Numbered from the stretch's first letter, positions 8,288-17,329 are shown. The stretch: DNA of 64,000 nucleotides from Paraburkholderia acidicola (GCF_002362315.1 NZ_MTZV01000006.1:2480001-2544000); one strand, 5' to 3'. Made by a program: numbers and translations. Notes: generated by a model from the letters alone, not told the origin.

Positions 8288-9301
8288 TCAGGCAAACGTC
8301 GAACGATAGGCAAACAACGAGGGCGTCCCTCCACTCATGAGAAACAGCACCTTTTGACCTGCACCGAACCTGCCGCTTTCAACACCCTCGATCAAACCCG
8401 CGAACGCCTTGCCGCTATACACAGGGTCCAGCAGAAGACCTTCCTGGCTGGCCAGAAGGCTCACTGCACGACGCATCGAATCGGTAGGTAACCCGTAGCC
8501 GCTTCCGAGCTGGTCGCCATGCAGAACGACGTCACTAGTAGAGAACGTGAGACTCGGATCGATCAAGGCAAGCGTTTGCTGGACTTTCTCGCAGGTGGTC
8601 GTAAAGGCTTTTTCGAGCGGCGCCAGAACGGTATAGCCGACTACTTTCGTCGGCGGCACACCAGAAGCGATCGAACCGGCTATCAAACCCGCCTGCGTGC
8701 CACCGCTGCCATTGGGAACCACGATATGGTCGAACTCAATACCGCTTTCACGCGACTGATCGAGAATCTCGATTGCACAGGAGACGTAGCCCAGACAACC
8801 CACCGGACTCGATCCTCCCAGAGGGCACACATAAACCGTGCGTCCCTGGCTGCGCAACGTTGCAGCGCGTTCTTCCGCAACCTGCAGTGCGCTAACGTTT
8901 CCTGGAATGTCGTGAATGACTGCACCAAACAGGCGGTCCAGCACGACATTGCCATTTTCAACGTAGTCGTCGTCTTCGATCGGAACGAGCCGCGAGAGCA
9001 CCAGTTCGCATTTCATGCCAACGCGTGCGGCGGCCGCTGCAGTCAGGCGCGCATGATTCGACTGTCGGCCACCGACCGTGATAACCGTATCGGCACCCAT
9101 TGCCTGCGCTTCGCCGATCAGAAACTCGAGCTTGCGTAGCTTGTTGCCTCCGCCGCCCAGGCCATCGACGTCCTCGCGCTTGACATAGATGGCGGCGCCG
9201 CCCAGGTGTCGACTCAATCTGGGTAGCGCCACAATCGGTGAAGGTCCGTCGCGCAATTGTGCTTTAGGAAACCGGGAAAGGTCCGGTGCTCGCGATGCCA
9301 T
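8288..9301 (-). CDS. D-cysteine desulfhydrase-family PLP enzyme
   Basis: 337 aa, fold-type II PLP-dependent enzyme of the ACC deaminase / D-cysteine desulfhydrase / L-cysteate sulfo-lyase group. The PLP lysine lies in GGGGNKLRKLEFLI (about residues 49-62), followed by SNHARLTAAAAA and the phosphate-binding loop PNGSGGTQAG (about 195-204). Members release ammonia plus sulfide or sulfite from D-cysteine or cysteate, or open ACC; the sequence alone does not tell which. GGGGGA five bases before the ATG gives a good ribosome-binding site. It follows the alpha/beta hydrolase by 84 bp on the same strand and may be the last gene of the transporter/peptidase operon. Specificity between dcyD, cuyA and acdS is unresolved. 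Confidence 0.85.
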   Translation of the reverse strand: MASRAPDLSRFPKAQLRDGPSPIVALPRLSRHLGGAAIYVKREDVDGLGGGGNKLRKLEFLIGEAQAMGADTVITVGGRQSNHARLTAAAAARVGMKCELVLSRLVPIEDDDYVENGNVVLDRLFGAVIHDIPGNVSALQVAEERAATLRSQGRTVYVCPLGGSSPVGCLGYVSCAIEILDQSRESGIEFDHIVVPNGSGGTQAGLIAGSIASGVPPTKVVGYTVLAPLEKAFTTTCEKVQQTLALIDPSLTFSTSDVVLHGDQLGSGYGLPTDSMRRAVSLLASQEGLLLDPVYSGKAFAGLIEGVESGRFGAGQKVLFLMSGGTPSLFAYRSTFA

Positions 9302-9385
9302 TCAATTCCCCCACAAGTTATCTGATCGGACGTTCACGTAAAGCTTACCGCGGTCGACGGGTTAGTGCTGACACCCGTCTGCGCG

Positions 9386-10435
9386 TCAAAGCTTCGCAAC
9401 ATCGATCACCGCATCGGCGAACGCTTTCGGTGCTTCCTGCGGCAGGTTATGCCCGATGCCACCGGTGATCGTGCGATGCGCGTACTTGCCGACGAACTTC
9501 TTCGCGTACGACGCCGGGTCCGGATGCGGCGCGCCGTTCGCATCGCCTTCGAGCGTGATGGTCGGCACGGTAATCACCGGTCCGGTAGCGAGACGTTTTT
9601 CCAGCGCATCGTATTGCGGCTCGCCCTGTGCAAGCCCCAAACGCCAGCGGTAGTTGTGAATCACGATCGCGACATGATCTGGATTCTTGAAGGATTCGGC
9701 GGAGCGGTCATAGGTTGCATCGTCGAAGTTCCATTTCGGCGATGCAAGTTGCCAGATCAGCTTGTTGAAATCGTGGCGGTTCGCCTCGTAACCGAGCTGA
9801 CCGCGCTCGGTTGCGAAGTAGAACTGGTACCACCATGCGAATTCTGCCTTCGGCGGCAGCGGTGCGCGGTTCGCTTCCTGGCTGCCAATCAGATAGCCGC
9901 TCACCGACACCAGCCCCTTGCAGCGCTCGGGCCACAACGCAGCGATGATGTCGGCTGTGCGCGCACCCCAGTCGAAAGCGCCGAATACGGCCTTGTCGAT
10001 TTTCAGGGCGTCCATCAGTGCGATGACGTCGACGGCGACGACGGCTTGCTGACCATTGCGCACCGTGGTGGCGGAGCGCAGACGCGTCGTGCCATAGCCG
10101 CGCAGATACGGCACGATCACCCGATAGCCTGCGGACGCGAGCAGAGGCGCCACATCGACGAAGCTGTGAATGTCGTAGGGCCAGCCGTGCAGCAGGATCA
10201 CAACTGGACCGTTGGCCGGTCCGATGTCGGCATAGCCGACGTTAAGCAGACCGGCATCGATCTGCCGCAAGTCGTCGAACGACGCACTCGATGCCGTCGT
10301 GCGCGTACCCGGCGCAGACGCGCTGGACGAGGACTGCGCACGCGCGAGACCGGCGAAGCTCAGGTCCATCGTGCCGATACCGACTGCAGCCGTCCCGAGG
10401 AAAAGCCGACGACGTGTGTTGATTGAGTCAGACAT
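9386..10435 (-). CDS. Tat-exported alpha/beta hydrolase (epoxide hydrolase-like)
   Basis: 349 aa. The N-terminus NTRRRLFLGTAAVGIGTMDL is a twin-arginine signal with a following A-x-A site near residue 33, so the enzyme should be periplasmic. The alpha/beta-hydrolase core shows the oxyanion element LLHGWPY, a nucleophile elbow GAFDWGAR with Asp as likely nucleophile (as in epoxide hydrolases and haloalkane dehalogenases), and the catalytic His in GGIGHNLPQEAP. Asp as nucleophile points to epoxide or C-halogen hydrolysis rather than an ester, but the substrate is unknown. GGAG eight bases before the ATG supports the start. It follows the M81 peptidase by 40 bp on the same strand. Confidence 0.87.
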   Translation of the reverse strand: MSDSINTRRRLFLGTAAVGIGTMDLSFAGLARAQSSSSASAPGTRTTASSASFDDLRQIDAGLLNVGYADIGPANGPVVILLHGWPYDIHSFVDVAPLLASAGYRVIVPYLRGYGTTRLRSATTVRNGQQAVVAVDVIALMDALKIDKAVFGAFDWGARTADIIAALWPERCKGLVSVSGYLIGSQEANRAPLPPKAEFAWWYQFYFATERGQLGYEANRHDFNKLIWQLASPKWNFDDATYDRSAESFKNPDHVAIVIHNYRWRLGLAQGEPQYDALEKRLATGPVITVPTITLEGDANGAPHPDPASYAKKFVGKYAHRTITGGIGHNLPQEAPKAFADAVIDVAKL

Positions 10436-10475
10436 ACGTGTTTCTCCAGTTCAAGATGTGTTGAAGTTCAATCGA

Positions 10476-12008
10476 TCAATGGGAACCGGCAGGGACGCCT
10501 GCCGAGCGTGCGTCGCGCAATGCACCGAATGACGGACCCATCGGACGCACGCGAATCTGCGGATTCAGGTGTTGCCACGGTAAATCGGTTGGGTCGGCGG
10601 CCATCGGGCCTGGTGCCTTGGCAACGAGAATCGAATCGGCGATCGCCTCGAAGTCCGCACGGAAATGCACCGAACTCTTGTTGACGAGGATCTTCATGTG
10701 TTCGGGCTCGATGCCGGCCACGCGAAACAGATTGCGGTCGAAGACCTGCATCTTCACGCTGCTAACCGCGATGCGCACGCCGTCGATGCGCAGACACGCC
10801 ACCGGGCCGAGATCGCCGGGCATGCCGTTCAGCATCGGACCATCGAAGCGAAAGTGCCCGTCCGACAGATACTCGACCTCGAACACCCCTTCGAGCGGTG
10901 CATCGCCTGGCACACCGGAGCGACCCGCAAGCGCAAGCTCGATACGGGCACCGACACCCGCACGATGCGCGGCCTGTGCCGCATCCGCATCCCAGATCAC
11001 ACCGACGGCCGCACCGGTCGCACCGTTGTGCAGTAGGGCGCGCACCATACCCATCGTGTTCGAGTCGCCACCCACGCCGGGGTTGTCCTGCGTGTCGGCG
11101 ATGATCACCGGTTTGTCCGCGTGCTCGCTGCGACGCATTGCTTCGAGCACCGCTTCGTCGGGCGTTAGGAACGGCACTTCCCACTGCGCTTCTTCGGCCA
11201 GCATCCGGCTGTAGAGCGCATCGACGGCAACGGTTAACGCTTCGGTCTCGAAGCCGTAGCCCCATAGCACCGGTCCGCACTCGGGGAAATCGGCAGCCGG
11301 GAAGCCCGGTGCGAACGACAGCGATACCACCGTATCGCGTTCGAGCGCATCGAGCCGGTCATACAGTCCGTGTGCGGGTTCGACCAGCGTGCACATGCCG
11401 TTCACCGGAATCAGGAACGGCACGCGACGTGACACGCACGCAAGCGGCCGGGTGTCGCGCGTGATGCGATCGAGAATCTGCGCAGCACGCTTGCCGGTCT
11501 CGGCCATGTCGACGTGCGGATACGTGCGGTACGCGACGAGTGCATCGGCGAGCTGCAGCATGCGCTCGGTGACGTTCGCATGCAGGTCCAGCGACACGAC
11601 GACCGGCATACGGTCACCGACAATCTCGCGCACCCGCTCGAGCAGTTCGCCTTCCCCGTCGTCGAGATGCTCGGCGACCATCGCGCCGTGCAGATCGAGG
11701 TAGATTGCCTCGAAGCCACCTGCGCGCACGGCGTCGACGATTTCGCCGGCAATCCGTTCGTAGGCGTCCCGCGTGACGTGCGCCGATGCGCTCGCACCGG
11801 CCCAGATCACGGGAATCAGCGCATGTCCCGCCGTCTCGGCATGACGGATAAAACCGCCGATCGGCACGTTGACGTCGCGTAGCGCAAGCACGTCCGTGCC
11901 GCGTGCAAGAGCGGGAAAGCCTTCGCCCTGAATGAAACTTTGATAGGACGCCTGGGTTGGCGCGAAGGTGTTGGTTTCATGCTGGAAACCGGCGATCAGT
12001 ATCTTCAT
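10476..12008 (-). CDS. M81 family metallopeptidase (MlrC-like)
   Basis: 510 aa, full length for the MlrC/M81 family. It opens with KILIAGFQHETNTFAPT, the family signature containing the His-Glu zinc-site element. Further conserved parts are YLDLHGAM (about 120), VVSLDLHANVT (about 160), and the C-terminal domain beginning near IIADTQDNPGVGGDSNTMG (about 300). MlrC cleaves the linear peptide produced from microcystin, but most homologues lie in catabolic operons and act on unknown small amides or peptides. Neighbours (an MFS importer upstream, a hydrolase downstream, same strand) suggest uptake and degradation of an organic acid or amide. Substrate not predictable. Confidence 0.88.
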   Translation of the reverse strand: MKILIAGFQHETNTFAPTQASYQSFIQGEGFPALARGTDVLALRDVNVPIGGFIRHAETAGHALIPVIWAGASASAHVTRDAYERIAGEIVDAVRAGGFEAIYLDLHGAMVAEHLDDGEGELLERVREIVGDRMPVVVSLDLHANVTERMLQLADALVAYRTYPHVDMAETGKRAAQILDRITRDTRPLACVSRRVPFLIPVNGMCTLVEPAHGLYDRLDALERDTVVSLSFAPGFPAADFPECGPVLWGYGFETEALTVAVDALYSRMLAEEAQWEVPFLTPDEAVLEAMRRSEHADKPVIIADTQDNPGVGGDSNTMGMVRALLHNGATGAAVGVIWDADAAQAAHRAGVGARIELALAGRSGVPGDAPLEGVFEVEYLSDGHFRFDGPMLNGMPGDLGPVACLRIDGVRIAVSSVKMQVFDRNLFRVAGIEPEHMKILVNKSSVHFRADFEAIADSILVAKAPGPMAADPTDLPWQHLNPQIRVRPMGPSFGALRDARSAGVPAGSH

Positions 12009-12102
12009 GGTCAGGAAATCCTTCTAGGCGAGGCAAGAGCAAGATGCTTTCCGTTGTGTTGTGTCGTGCAGGTGCAGCCGGAAAGCACGATGAGGTAGTG
12101 CG

Positions 12103-13389
12103 TTAAAGGCGTGTGAGCTTCCGGTTTGTGAGGATCAGCACAGCGGCGAGAAGCGCAATGCCGGCCATCACGAACAGACCCGTGTGCATGCTGCCGGTCG
12201 CCGTTTTGGTCCAGCCGATCATCGCGGGTCCCCAGAAACCGCCGGATAACCCGATCGTGTTGATCAGCGCAATTCCGCCAGCTGCGGCGGGCCCTTTGAT
12301 GTATGCCGGCGGAATCGCCCAGAACACGGTGTAGGCCATCCACATCGCAGCGGTGGCGAGCGTCAGCAGCGCGAGCGAGATGATGAGGTTGCCGCTGTAC
12401 AACGTGAACGCAGCTAGCAGGATTGCGCCGGCACAGGCTGGCACCGCGCAGTGATAGCGGCGCTCGCCGAGCCGGTCCGAGCGGCGCCCCGCGACGTACA
12501 TCCCCAGCGCGGCCGCCACATACGGAATGGCGCTGGTCCAGCCGAGACGGATCGTGTCGGTGACGCCTTGTTCGCGGATCAGTGTCGGCAGCCAGAAGCT
12601 CAGTGCGTAGATCGGAAAGATGATGCAGAAGTAGGCGAGTGCAAGAAGATAGACACGTGGGTCGCGTGCGACCGCGCCGAACGAATGGCTGTGCATGGCG
12701 ACTGGTCCGAGTTCGCGCTCGATCAACTGCTTTTCGTCGGCGCTTAACCACTTCGCATCGGCAGGCCGGTCCGACAGCAGCATCAGCGTCAGCACGCCGA
12801 GCACGATGCAAGGCAACCCTTCGACGAGAAACATCCACTGCCAGCCGGACAGACCGCCGACACCGGACAACGTCGTCATCAGCCATGCCGACAGCGGCCC
12901 GCCGACGATGCCGCCTATCGGTCCCGCGACGAACACAATGGCGATCGCGCGCGCCATGCGATCCGGGCCGTACCAGCACGACAGGTAATAGATCATGCCG
13001 GGCGCGAAACCTGCCTCGAATACACCTAGCAGAAAGCGCATGGCGTAAAACGTCGGCACGCTGTGCACGAACAGCATGGACGCCGACGTGATACCCCACA
13101 GCACGAGAATGCGGCTAAAGGTTTTGCGCGCGCCCACGCGCGGCAGCATCAGGTTGCTCGGTAACTCGAACAGGATGTAGCCGAGAAAGAAGATGCCGGC
13201 GCCGACGCCGTACGCCGCGTCCGAGAAACCGAGTTCGCTTTGCATCTGCAGCTTCGCGAAACCGACGTTGACCCGGTCGAGATAGGCAAACATGTAGCAG
13301 GCGAGCAGGAACGGCAGCAGCCGCCAGTTGAGCCGGTTGTATAGCGCCGGCACACTGCGCGCTTCGCTCAACGTCTGAATCGTCGACAT
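12103..13389 (-). CDS. MFS transporter, anion:cation symporter type
   Basis: 428 aa from the ATG at 13389, chosen because GGAG stands six bases upstream; a longer in-frame extension lacks such a site. Twelve transmembrane segments are evident. The first repeat carries FAYLDRVNVGFAKLQMQSELG and FELPSNLMLPRVGARK, hallmarks of the ACS family (phthalate, tartrate, glucarate permeases). It is therefore likely to import an organic anion with H+ or Na+. It is the first gene of a probable four-gene operon with the M81 peptidase, alpha/beta hydrolase and PLP enzyme, and is divergent from the LysR regulator at 13537, its probable controller. Confidence 0.9.
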   Translation of the reverse strand: MSTIQTLSEARSVPALYNRLNWRLLPFLLACYMFAYLDRVNVGFAKLQMQSELGFSDAAYGVGAGIFFLGYILFELPSNLMLPRVGARKTFSRILVLWGITSASMLFVHSVPTFYAMRFLLGVFEAGFAPGMIYYLSCWYGPDRMARAIAIVFVAGPIGGIVGGPLSAWLMTTLSGVGGLSGWQWMFLVEGLPCIVLGVLTLMLLSDRPADAKWLSADEKQLIERELGPVAMHSHSFGAVARDPRVYLLALAYFCIIFPIYALSFWLPTLIREQGVTDTIRLGWTSAIPYVAAALGMYVAGRRSDRLGERRYHCAVPACAGAILLAAFTLYSGNLIISLALLTLATAAMWMAYTVFWAIPPAYIKGPAAAGGIALINTIGLSGGFWGPAMIGWTKTATGSMHTGLFVMAGIALLAAVLILTNRKLTRL

Positions 13390-13485
13390 GTCGGTCTCCG
13401 GGGCTCGGCGCGGCAGCGCCTTTTGATGTGCCTCCATGGTGTCCAGGCAAAACCTGACTAGCAAGAGCAACAAAGTTCACATATC

Positions 13486-13502
13486 GTTGCTTTATGAGCA
13501 AC
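13486..13502. promoter_or_regulatory. Candidate LysR operator in the MFS/LysR divergent region
   Basis: Inverted repeat GTTGC-N7-GCAAC, of the size and T-N11-A style bound by LysR-type regulators, lies 35 bp before the lysR start and about 100 bp before the MFS start within the 147-bp divergent intergenic region. The assignment is from position and symmetry only. Confidence 0.45.
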
Positions 13503-13536
13503 ACATCGGGAACCCGGAAATCAACGGAGCGGCATC

Positions 13537-14490
13537 ATGCGCGAACTCAATCACCAGCGGTTGCGGTACTTTCACGAGGTTCTTGCGCACGGCACGATTC
13601 GCGGCGCGGCAGATCGTCTGAACACGTCGCCGTCAGTGATCACGCGGCAGATCAAACTGCTCGAAGAGGAACTGGGCGTGACGCTGTTCGAGCGCGAGGC
13701 ACGCGGTGTCAAGCCGACGGAAGCGGCCGCGCATCTGCTCGAGTTCTGGCGTGGCTACCGGGCGCAGCAGGAGAAATTCGAAGAACAGTTGCATGCGATG
13801 CAGGGCTTGCAGCAGGGGCAGATTCAGCTAGCAGTCAGCGAAGGCTATGTCGACATGCTTGTCGACGAGGTGCTGACGCCGTTCTGTGCGCAGTTTCCGC
13901 GGCTCGATATCGGTCTCGACATTCTCTCTGTCGACGACGTACTGAACGAAGTCGCCGAAAGCCGTGCGCATATCGGGCTTGCGTACAATCCGCCGCCGCA
14001 TCCGCGCATCGAGTATCGCGCGAGTTCGGCACAGCCGGTCGTGCTGCTCGTGCGGCGCGATCATCCGCTCGCGCGTCGCGGCGGTCCTGCGCGCATCGAA
14101 GACGTGCTTGCGTGGCCGCTCGCGTTGATGCCAACCACGTTCGGTATCGGACAAGCCGTGAAGATGCTGGCGCTCGCGGAGAATATCGACATTCGCGCAA
14201 CATTGACCACCAGTTCATTGACCGCGCTCAAGCGCTTCGTCGCCGCGGAGAACTTCGTCACATTGATCGGCGAATTTGCGGCTTATCGTGAGCTTGCGGC
14301 GGGTGAGCTGGTTGTCGTTCCAATCGACCATCCGCTGTTTCGCGGCGTCAAGGCGAGGGTGCTGGTGAAGGCCGGCAGGCCGCTGGCTGCCGCACCTCAG
14401 GAACTACTCAACTGGATCTTGCACAGGATGTCGATGTTCACGCCGCCGGTGCGCAAGCCGCGCCGGCGGTCACGCGGCACGGCGGCATGA
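13537..14490 (+). CDS. LysR-family transcriptional regulator
   Basis: 317 aa. The N-terminal winged HTH spans about residues 5-65 (LRYFHEVLAHGTIRGAADRLNTSPSVITRQIKLLEEELG), with the classic TLFEREARGVKPTEAA wing. A periplasmic-binding-protein-like effector domain occupies about 92-300. A basic tail (RKPRRRSRG) ends the protein. GGAG seven bases before the ATG supports the start. Divergent orientation from the MFS-M81-hydrolase operon and a dyad between them suggest it controls that operon in response to the transported substrate or a breakdown product; this is inference from layout. Confidence 0.92.
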   Translation: MRELNHQRLRYFHEVLAHGTIRGAADRLNTSPSVITRQIKLLEEELGVTLFEREARGVKPTEAAAHLLEFWRGYRAQQEKFEEQLHAMQGLQQGQIQLAVSEGYVDMLVDEVLTPFCAQFPRLDIGLDILSVDDVLNEVAESRAHIGLAYNPPPHPRIEYRASSAQPVVLLVRRDHPLARRGGPARIEDVLAWPLALMPTTFGIGQAVKMLALAENIDIRATLTTSSLTALKRFVAAENFVTLIGEFAAYRELAAGELVVVPIDHPLFRGVKARVLVKAGRPLAAAPQELLNWILHRMSMFTPPVRKPRRRSRGTAA

Positions 14491-14537
14491 AGCGCGCGGC
14501 AACCTGGCATTCACCGACCGCGCGTACTAAACCAGAA

Positions 14538-15248
14538 TCAGTGTCCCGCGCTCTGACCACCGTCGACGTGAAGAATCTCACCGGTGACGAACGGTGCCGA
14601 GTCCAGATAGAGCACTGCGTTGACGATATCGCTCATCTCACCCATGTGACCCACCGGATGCAATGCGCCTAGCGCTGCGTGAGTTTCGGGAGCGTGCATG
14701 GGCGACTTCATGATGCCCGGTGACACGGCGTTCGCACGAATGCCAGTCTTCGCGTACTCGATAGCAAGCGACTTCGTTGCCGAGTTGAGACCGCCTTTCG
14801 TCAAGGACGCAAGTACCGACGGCACGCCATTGATAGCGTGGTCGGTGAGGCTGGTCGAAATCTGCACGACGTGCCCGCTCTTGTTCTTCTCCATTTCGGC
14901 AATCGCCAGCTGCGTGATGTAGAAGAAACCGTTCAGATTCACGCTAAGGATGGCCGCGTAATCCTCTTCGGTGTATTGCGTGAACGGCTTGGCGATGAAG
15001 ATGCCTGCGTTGTTGACCAGTGTATCGACCCGGCCGAAGCGTGTGACGGCTTCGTTGATCACGCGCTTTGCAACGCTGCGGTCACCGATATCGCCGGCCA
15101 CTGCAATGATGTCCGGATCGGTCGATGGTTTCACTGAGCGCGCTGTCGCGACGACGCGATAGCCACGTTCACGAAATGCCTTGACGAGTTCTGCACCGAT
15201 ACCTTGCGATGCGCCCGTCACGATGGCGACTTTCTGCGAATTGCTCAT
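14538..15248 (-). CDS. SDR-family protein lacking the catalytic tyrosine
   Basis: 236 aa from the ATG at 15248, which has AGGAG seven bases upstream. The Rossmann signature TGASQGIG (residues 11-18) and NNAG (79-82) are intact, so NAD(P) binding is likely. The active-site stretch reads VLASLTKGGL: Lys151 is present, but the position four residues before it, normally the catalytic Tyr of YxxxK, is Ala147. Ser131 or Ser133 could be the active-site Ser. I recall other SDR proteins with a similar ASLTKGG stretch, so this may be a divergent subfamily with other catalysis or a non-catalytic role rather than decay. Convergent with the LysR gene. Substrate unknown. Confidence 0.82.
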   Translation of the reverse strand: MSNSQKVAIVTGASQGIGAELVKAFRERGYRVVATARSVKPSTDPDIIAVAGDIGDRSVAKRVINEAVTRFGRVDTLVNNAGIFIAKPFTQYTEEDYAAILSVNLNGFFYITQLAIAEMEKNKSGHVVQISTSLTDHAINGVPSVLASLTKGGLNSATKSLAIEYAKTGIRANAVSPGIMKSPMHAPETHAALGALHPVGHMGEMSDIVNAVLYLDSAPFVTGEILHVDGGQSAGH

Positions 15249-15665
15249 GATGTTGCTCCTGGAATAAGTGAACTGAGATTGTGCTGATCGGGTGGATGAC
15301 TCCGATGGCTGCAATCTAGGCTTATTCGCACCGTCTGCGCACACCCATCGCGGTGAAACAGTATTGATCCCCAGGAACAAATGAATGCCTGGTGTGCTGA
15401 ACAGCACTGAGGGACAGTGGTCGCTGTGCTGCGCCAGGCTTGAATCACGCGGATTGCTTCGAGCAACTTATGCACGCATTCGTACTCGAGCAGAACGAGG
15501 CTAAATACCCCTATAAACCAGCGAAAACACGATTAGATACGCGTCGACATACATTGAGTTTCATCGCATGGGGTTAATCGCTGGATCGTTGCCGCCTAGA
15601 GTTCAGTCACTGCTTCAAACAACAACGTCTGGAGCAAGCCCTCAATCACCGACTGGAGATTTATC
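15249..15665. other. 417-bp intergenic region with one palindrome
   Basis: No gene is supported here. It separates the divergently transcribed SDR and DUF4148 genes and should contain both promoters. A perfect palindrome GTGCTG-AA-CAGCAC (15394-15407) is the only conspicuous element and could be a regulator site; its partner is unknown. Confidence 0.4.
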
Positions 15666-15962
15666 ATGAAGACGATCCTTCGCTCAGCAATCATCGCGGC
15701 CGCTTTCGCTATTCCCGCAGTGACCTATGCACAAGACCCGGTAACGCGTACTCAGGTTCGCGATGAACTCGTTCAGCTTCAAAGCGTCGGCTATCACGTT
15801 GGCGATGGCGACCAGGCGCAGTACCCCAGCGCTATTCAGGCTGCCGAAGCAAAGCTGTCCGCGCAACGGGGTTCCAGCGGTTATGGTGGCGCGTCGAACG
15901 CTACTTCGCAGTCCGGCAGCAGGGTGTCCGCTTCTGACTGGAGTGCGATGTACACCCGCTAA
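15666..15962 (+). CDS. DUF4148 small secreted protein
   Basis: 98 aa. A cleavable signal peptide (MKTILRSAIIAAAFAIPAVTYA|QD) is followed by the DUF4148 core TRTQVRDELVQLQSVGYHVGDGDQAQYPSAIQAAEAKL, then a Gly/Ser-rich tail. DUF4148 proteins are numerous in Burkholderiaceae, short, periplasmic or secreted, and without known function. GGAG seven bases before the ATG fits. A strong terminator follows 23 bp after the stop, so the gene forms its own transcription unit. Confidence 0.9.
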   Translation: MKTILRSAIIAAAFAIPAVTYAQDPVTRTQVRDELVQLQSVGYHVGDGDQAQYPSAIQAAEAKLSAQRGSSGYGGASNATSQSGSRVSASDWSAMYTR

Positions 15963-15984
15963 GCGTGTGGCGAGCTTGTCATAA

Positions 15985-16014
15985 AGCCACAAAGCTTCGG
16001 CTTTGTGGCTTTTT
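15985..16014 (+). terminator. Rho-independent terminator after the DUF4148 gene
   Basis: Perfect stem AGCCACAAAG / CTTTGTGGCT (15985-15994 with 16001-16010) closed by a C(UUCG)G tetraloop and followed by a run of T. A textbook intrinsic terminator. Confidence 0.93.
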
Positions 16015-16154
16015 CATTTTCCTGAACGCTGCTTGAACCGTGGCTGGCGGGATCAATACGAAAATTGTCGATTGCGACGGTACTCGCCAACGCGCTCTGT
16101 TTGTACAGTGTGACTCACCGCATGAACCCCTCACGCGGACACTGGAGAACGAAG

Positions 16155-16460
16155 ATGATCAGCAAAGCGTTTTTTGTCCGGCTTGAAGCCAGACCAGGTA
16201 AAGAGCAGGCGGTAGCAGGTTTTCTTGACGCTGGCCTTGAAATGGCAGGACAGGAATCGACCACGCCGATCTGGTTCGCCCTCAAGCTCTCGCCGACGAC
16301 GTTCGGCATCTTCGATGCCTTCGCGAATGAAGCGGATCGTCAGGCCCATCTGAACGGACATATTGCCGCCGCACTGATGGCGCGTGCCGAAGAGTTGCTG
16401 GCAAGTCCTCCATCGATCGAACCGATCGACGTTCTCGGGATGAAGAATCGGCTGGCCTGA
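16155..16460 (+). CDS. ABM-domain (quinol monooxygenase-like) small protein, copy 1
   Basis: 101 aa from the ATG at 16155 (GGAG seven bases upstream). A single ferredoxin-like antibiotic-biosynthesis-monooxygenase domain: the start MISKAFFVRLEARPGKEQAV and the core IWFALKLSPTTFGIFDAFANEADRQAHL are typical of the YgiN-like dimeric family. Such proteins act as cofactor-free quinol oxygenases, haem-degrading enzymes or have unknown roles. A paralogue of identical length lies at 30474-30779, about three-quarters identical by eye, and the roughly 60 bp upstream of both starts are also nearly the same, so one arose by duplication with its promoter. Placed just before the tetR gene; functional link unclear. 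Confidence 0.82.
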   Translation: MISKAFFVRLEARPGKEQAVAGFLDAGLEMAGQESTTPIWFALKLSPTTFGIFDAFANEADRQAHLNGHIAAALMARAEELLASPPSIEPIDVLGMKNRLA

Positions 16461-16535
16461 GCGGCTTTGCGACGATGGCCACACGCGATAAACCAGGTTG
16501 ATTCGCTGCAACTGAGCGTATGAGTTTGCGTTTCA

Positions 16536-16550
16536 TAGACGATCGGTCTA
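16536..16550. promoter_or_regulatory. TetR operator upstream of the tetR gene
   Basis: TAGAC-GATCG-GTCTA, a perfect 5-bp-arm inverted repeat ending 11 bp before the tetR ATG; it should mediate autorepression. A near-identical copy lies at 17213-17227. The sequence resembles NemR/AcuR-type boxes. Confidence 0.8.
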
Positions 16551-16561
16551 ATATTCGCGAC

Positions 16562-17191
16562 ATGAACACTCAGACCGCTCCACGTCGTCGAGGACGCCCA
16601 CCGAAAGAGCTTGCCGGCTATAGCGAAACCCGCGAGGTTCTCGTGCGCGCAGGAATCGTTGCGCTCACGGAGAAGGGCTTTTCCGCGACTGGCATCGACG
16701 AGATCTTGCGCAGTGTGAACGTGCCAAAGGGCTCGTTCTATCACTACTTCGAAAGCAAGGAAGACTTCGGCCTCGAATTGATCGATCGTTACGCGGCGTA
16801 TTTCGCGAGCAAGCTCGATCGATTCTTTACGGACGAATCAAAGCCGGCTTTACAGCGCCTGCAGGATTTCGTTTCGAACGCAGAGGCCGGGATGAAACGT
16901 TATCGCTTTCGCCGCGGATGCCTGGTCGGCAATCTGGGCCAGGAAATGAGCGTGCTGCCGGAAAGTCATCGGATGCGGCTGCGTGAAGTCTTCACCGACT
17001 GGGAAGCGCGTACCGCAAGGTGTCTGATGGGCGCGCAAGCCGCCGGCGAGATTGCTAAAGGCGCGGATTGCGCGCAACTTGCCGCATTTTTCTGGATTGG
17101 TTGGGAAGGCGCCGTGTTGAGGGCCAAGCTCGAAGGTGGGCCTGAAGCCTTGCGCATTTTCGCGAACGGCTTTTTTGCTTTGCTGGAGTAG
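16562..17191 (+). CDS. TetR-family repressor (NemR/AcuR-like)
   Basis: 209 aa from the ATG at 16562. A basic N-terminus (PRRRGRPPKEL) precedes the TetR HTH (about 22-68: VLVRAGIVALTEKGFSATGIDEILRSVNVPKGSFYHYFESKEDFG). The C-terminal ligand domain carries RRGCLVGNLGQEMSV, with a Cys in the position of the redox/electrophile-sensitive Cys-bearing segment of NemR/AcuR-like regulators. The gene is bracketed by two TAGAC-N5-GTCTA operators, one at its own start and one before the CoA-transferase gene. It therefore probably represses itself and the downstream CoA-transferase/enoyl-CoA hydratase pair, with derepression by a reactive enal, acrylate-like acid or acyl-CoA. The ligand is inferred by analogy. 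Confidence 0.9.
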   Translation: MNTQTAPRRRGRPPKELAGYSETREVLVRAGIVALTEKGFSATGIDEILRSVNVPKGSFYHYFESKEDFGLELIDRYAAYFASKLDRFFTDESKPALQRLQDFVSNAEAGMKRYRFRRGCLVGNLGQEMSVLPESHRMRLREVFTDWEARTARCLMGAQAAGEIAKGADCAQLAAFFWIGWEGAVLRAKLEGGPEALRIFANGFFALLE

Positions 17192-17212
17192 GCGGTTTTT
17201 TTTCTGCATTTA

Positions 17213-17227
17213 TAGACGATCAGTCTA
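17213..17227 (+). promoter_or_regulatory. TetR operator upstream of the CoA-transferase operon
   Basis: TAGAC-GATCA-GTCTA, differing from the operator at 16536-16550 in one base of the spacer, located 102 bp before the CoA-transferase start in the 138-bp gap after tetR. It implies the downstream genes have their own TetR-controlled promoter. Confidence 0.8.
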
Positions 17228-17329
17228 ATTTATATCGGCGACCTGTACGCCGATCGTTTGAGCGTTGAGAACGCATTGCACTGAATCCGGCAAGGCATCT
17301 GACTTGGCAATACACACCAGGAATCGGTT

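Noticed and set aside
15394..15407. LexA (SOS) box
   Set aside because: The palindrome has CTG-N2-CAG, not the CTG-N10-CAG spacing needed for LexA.
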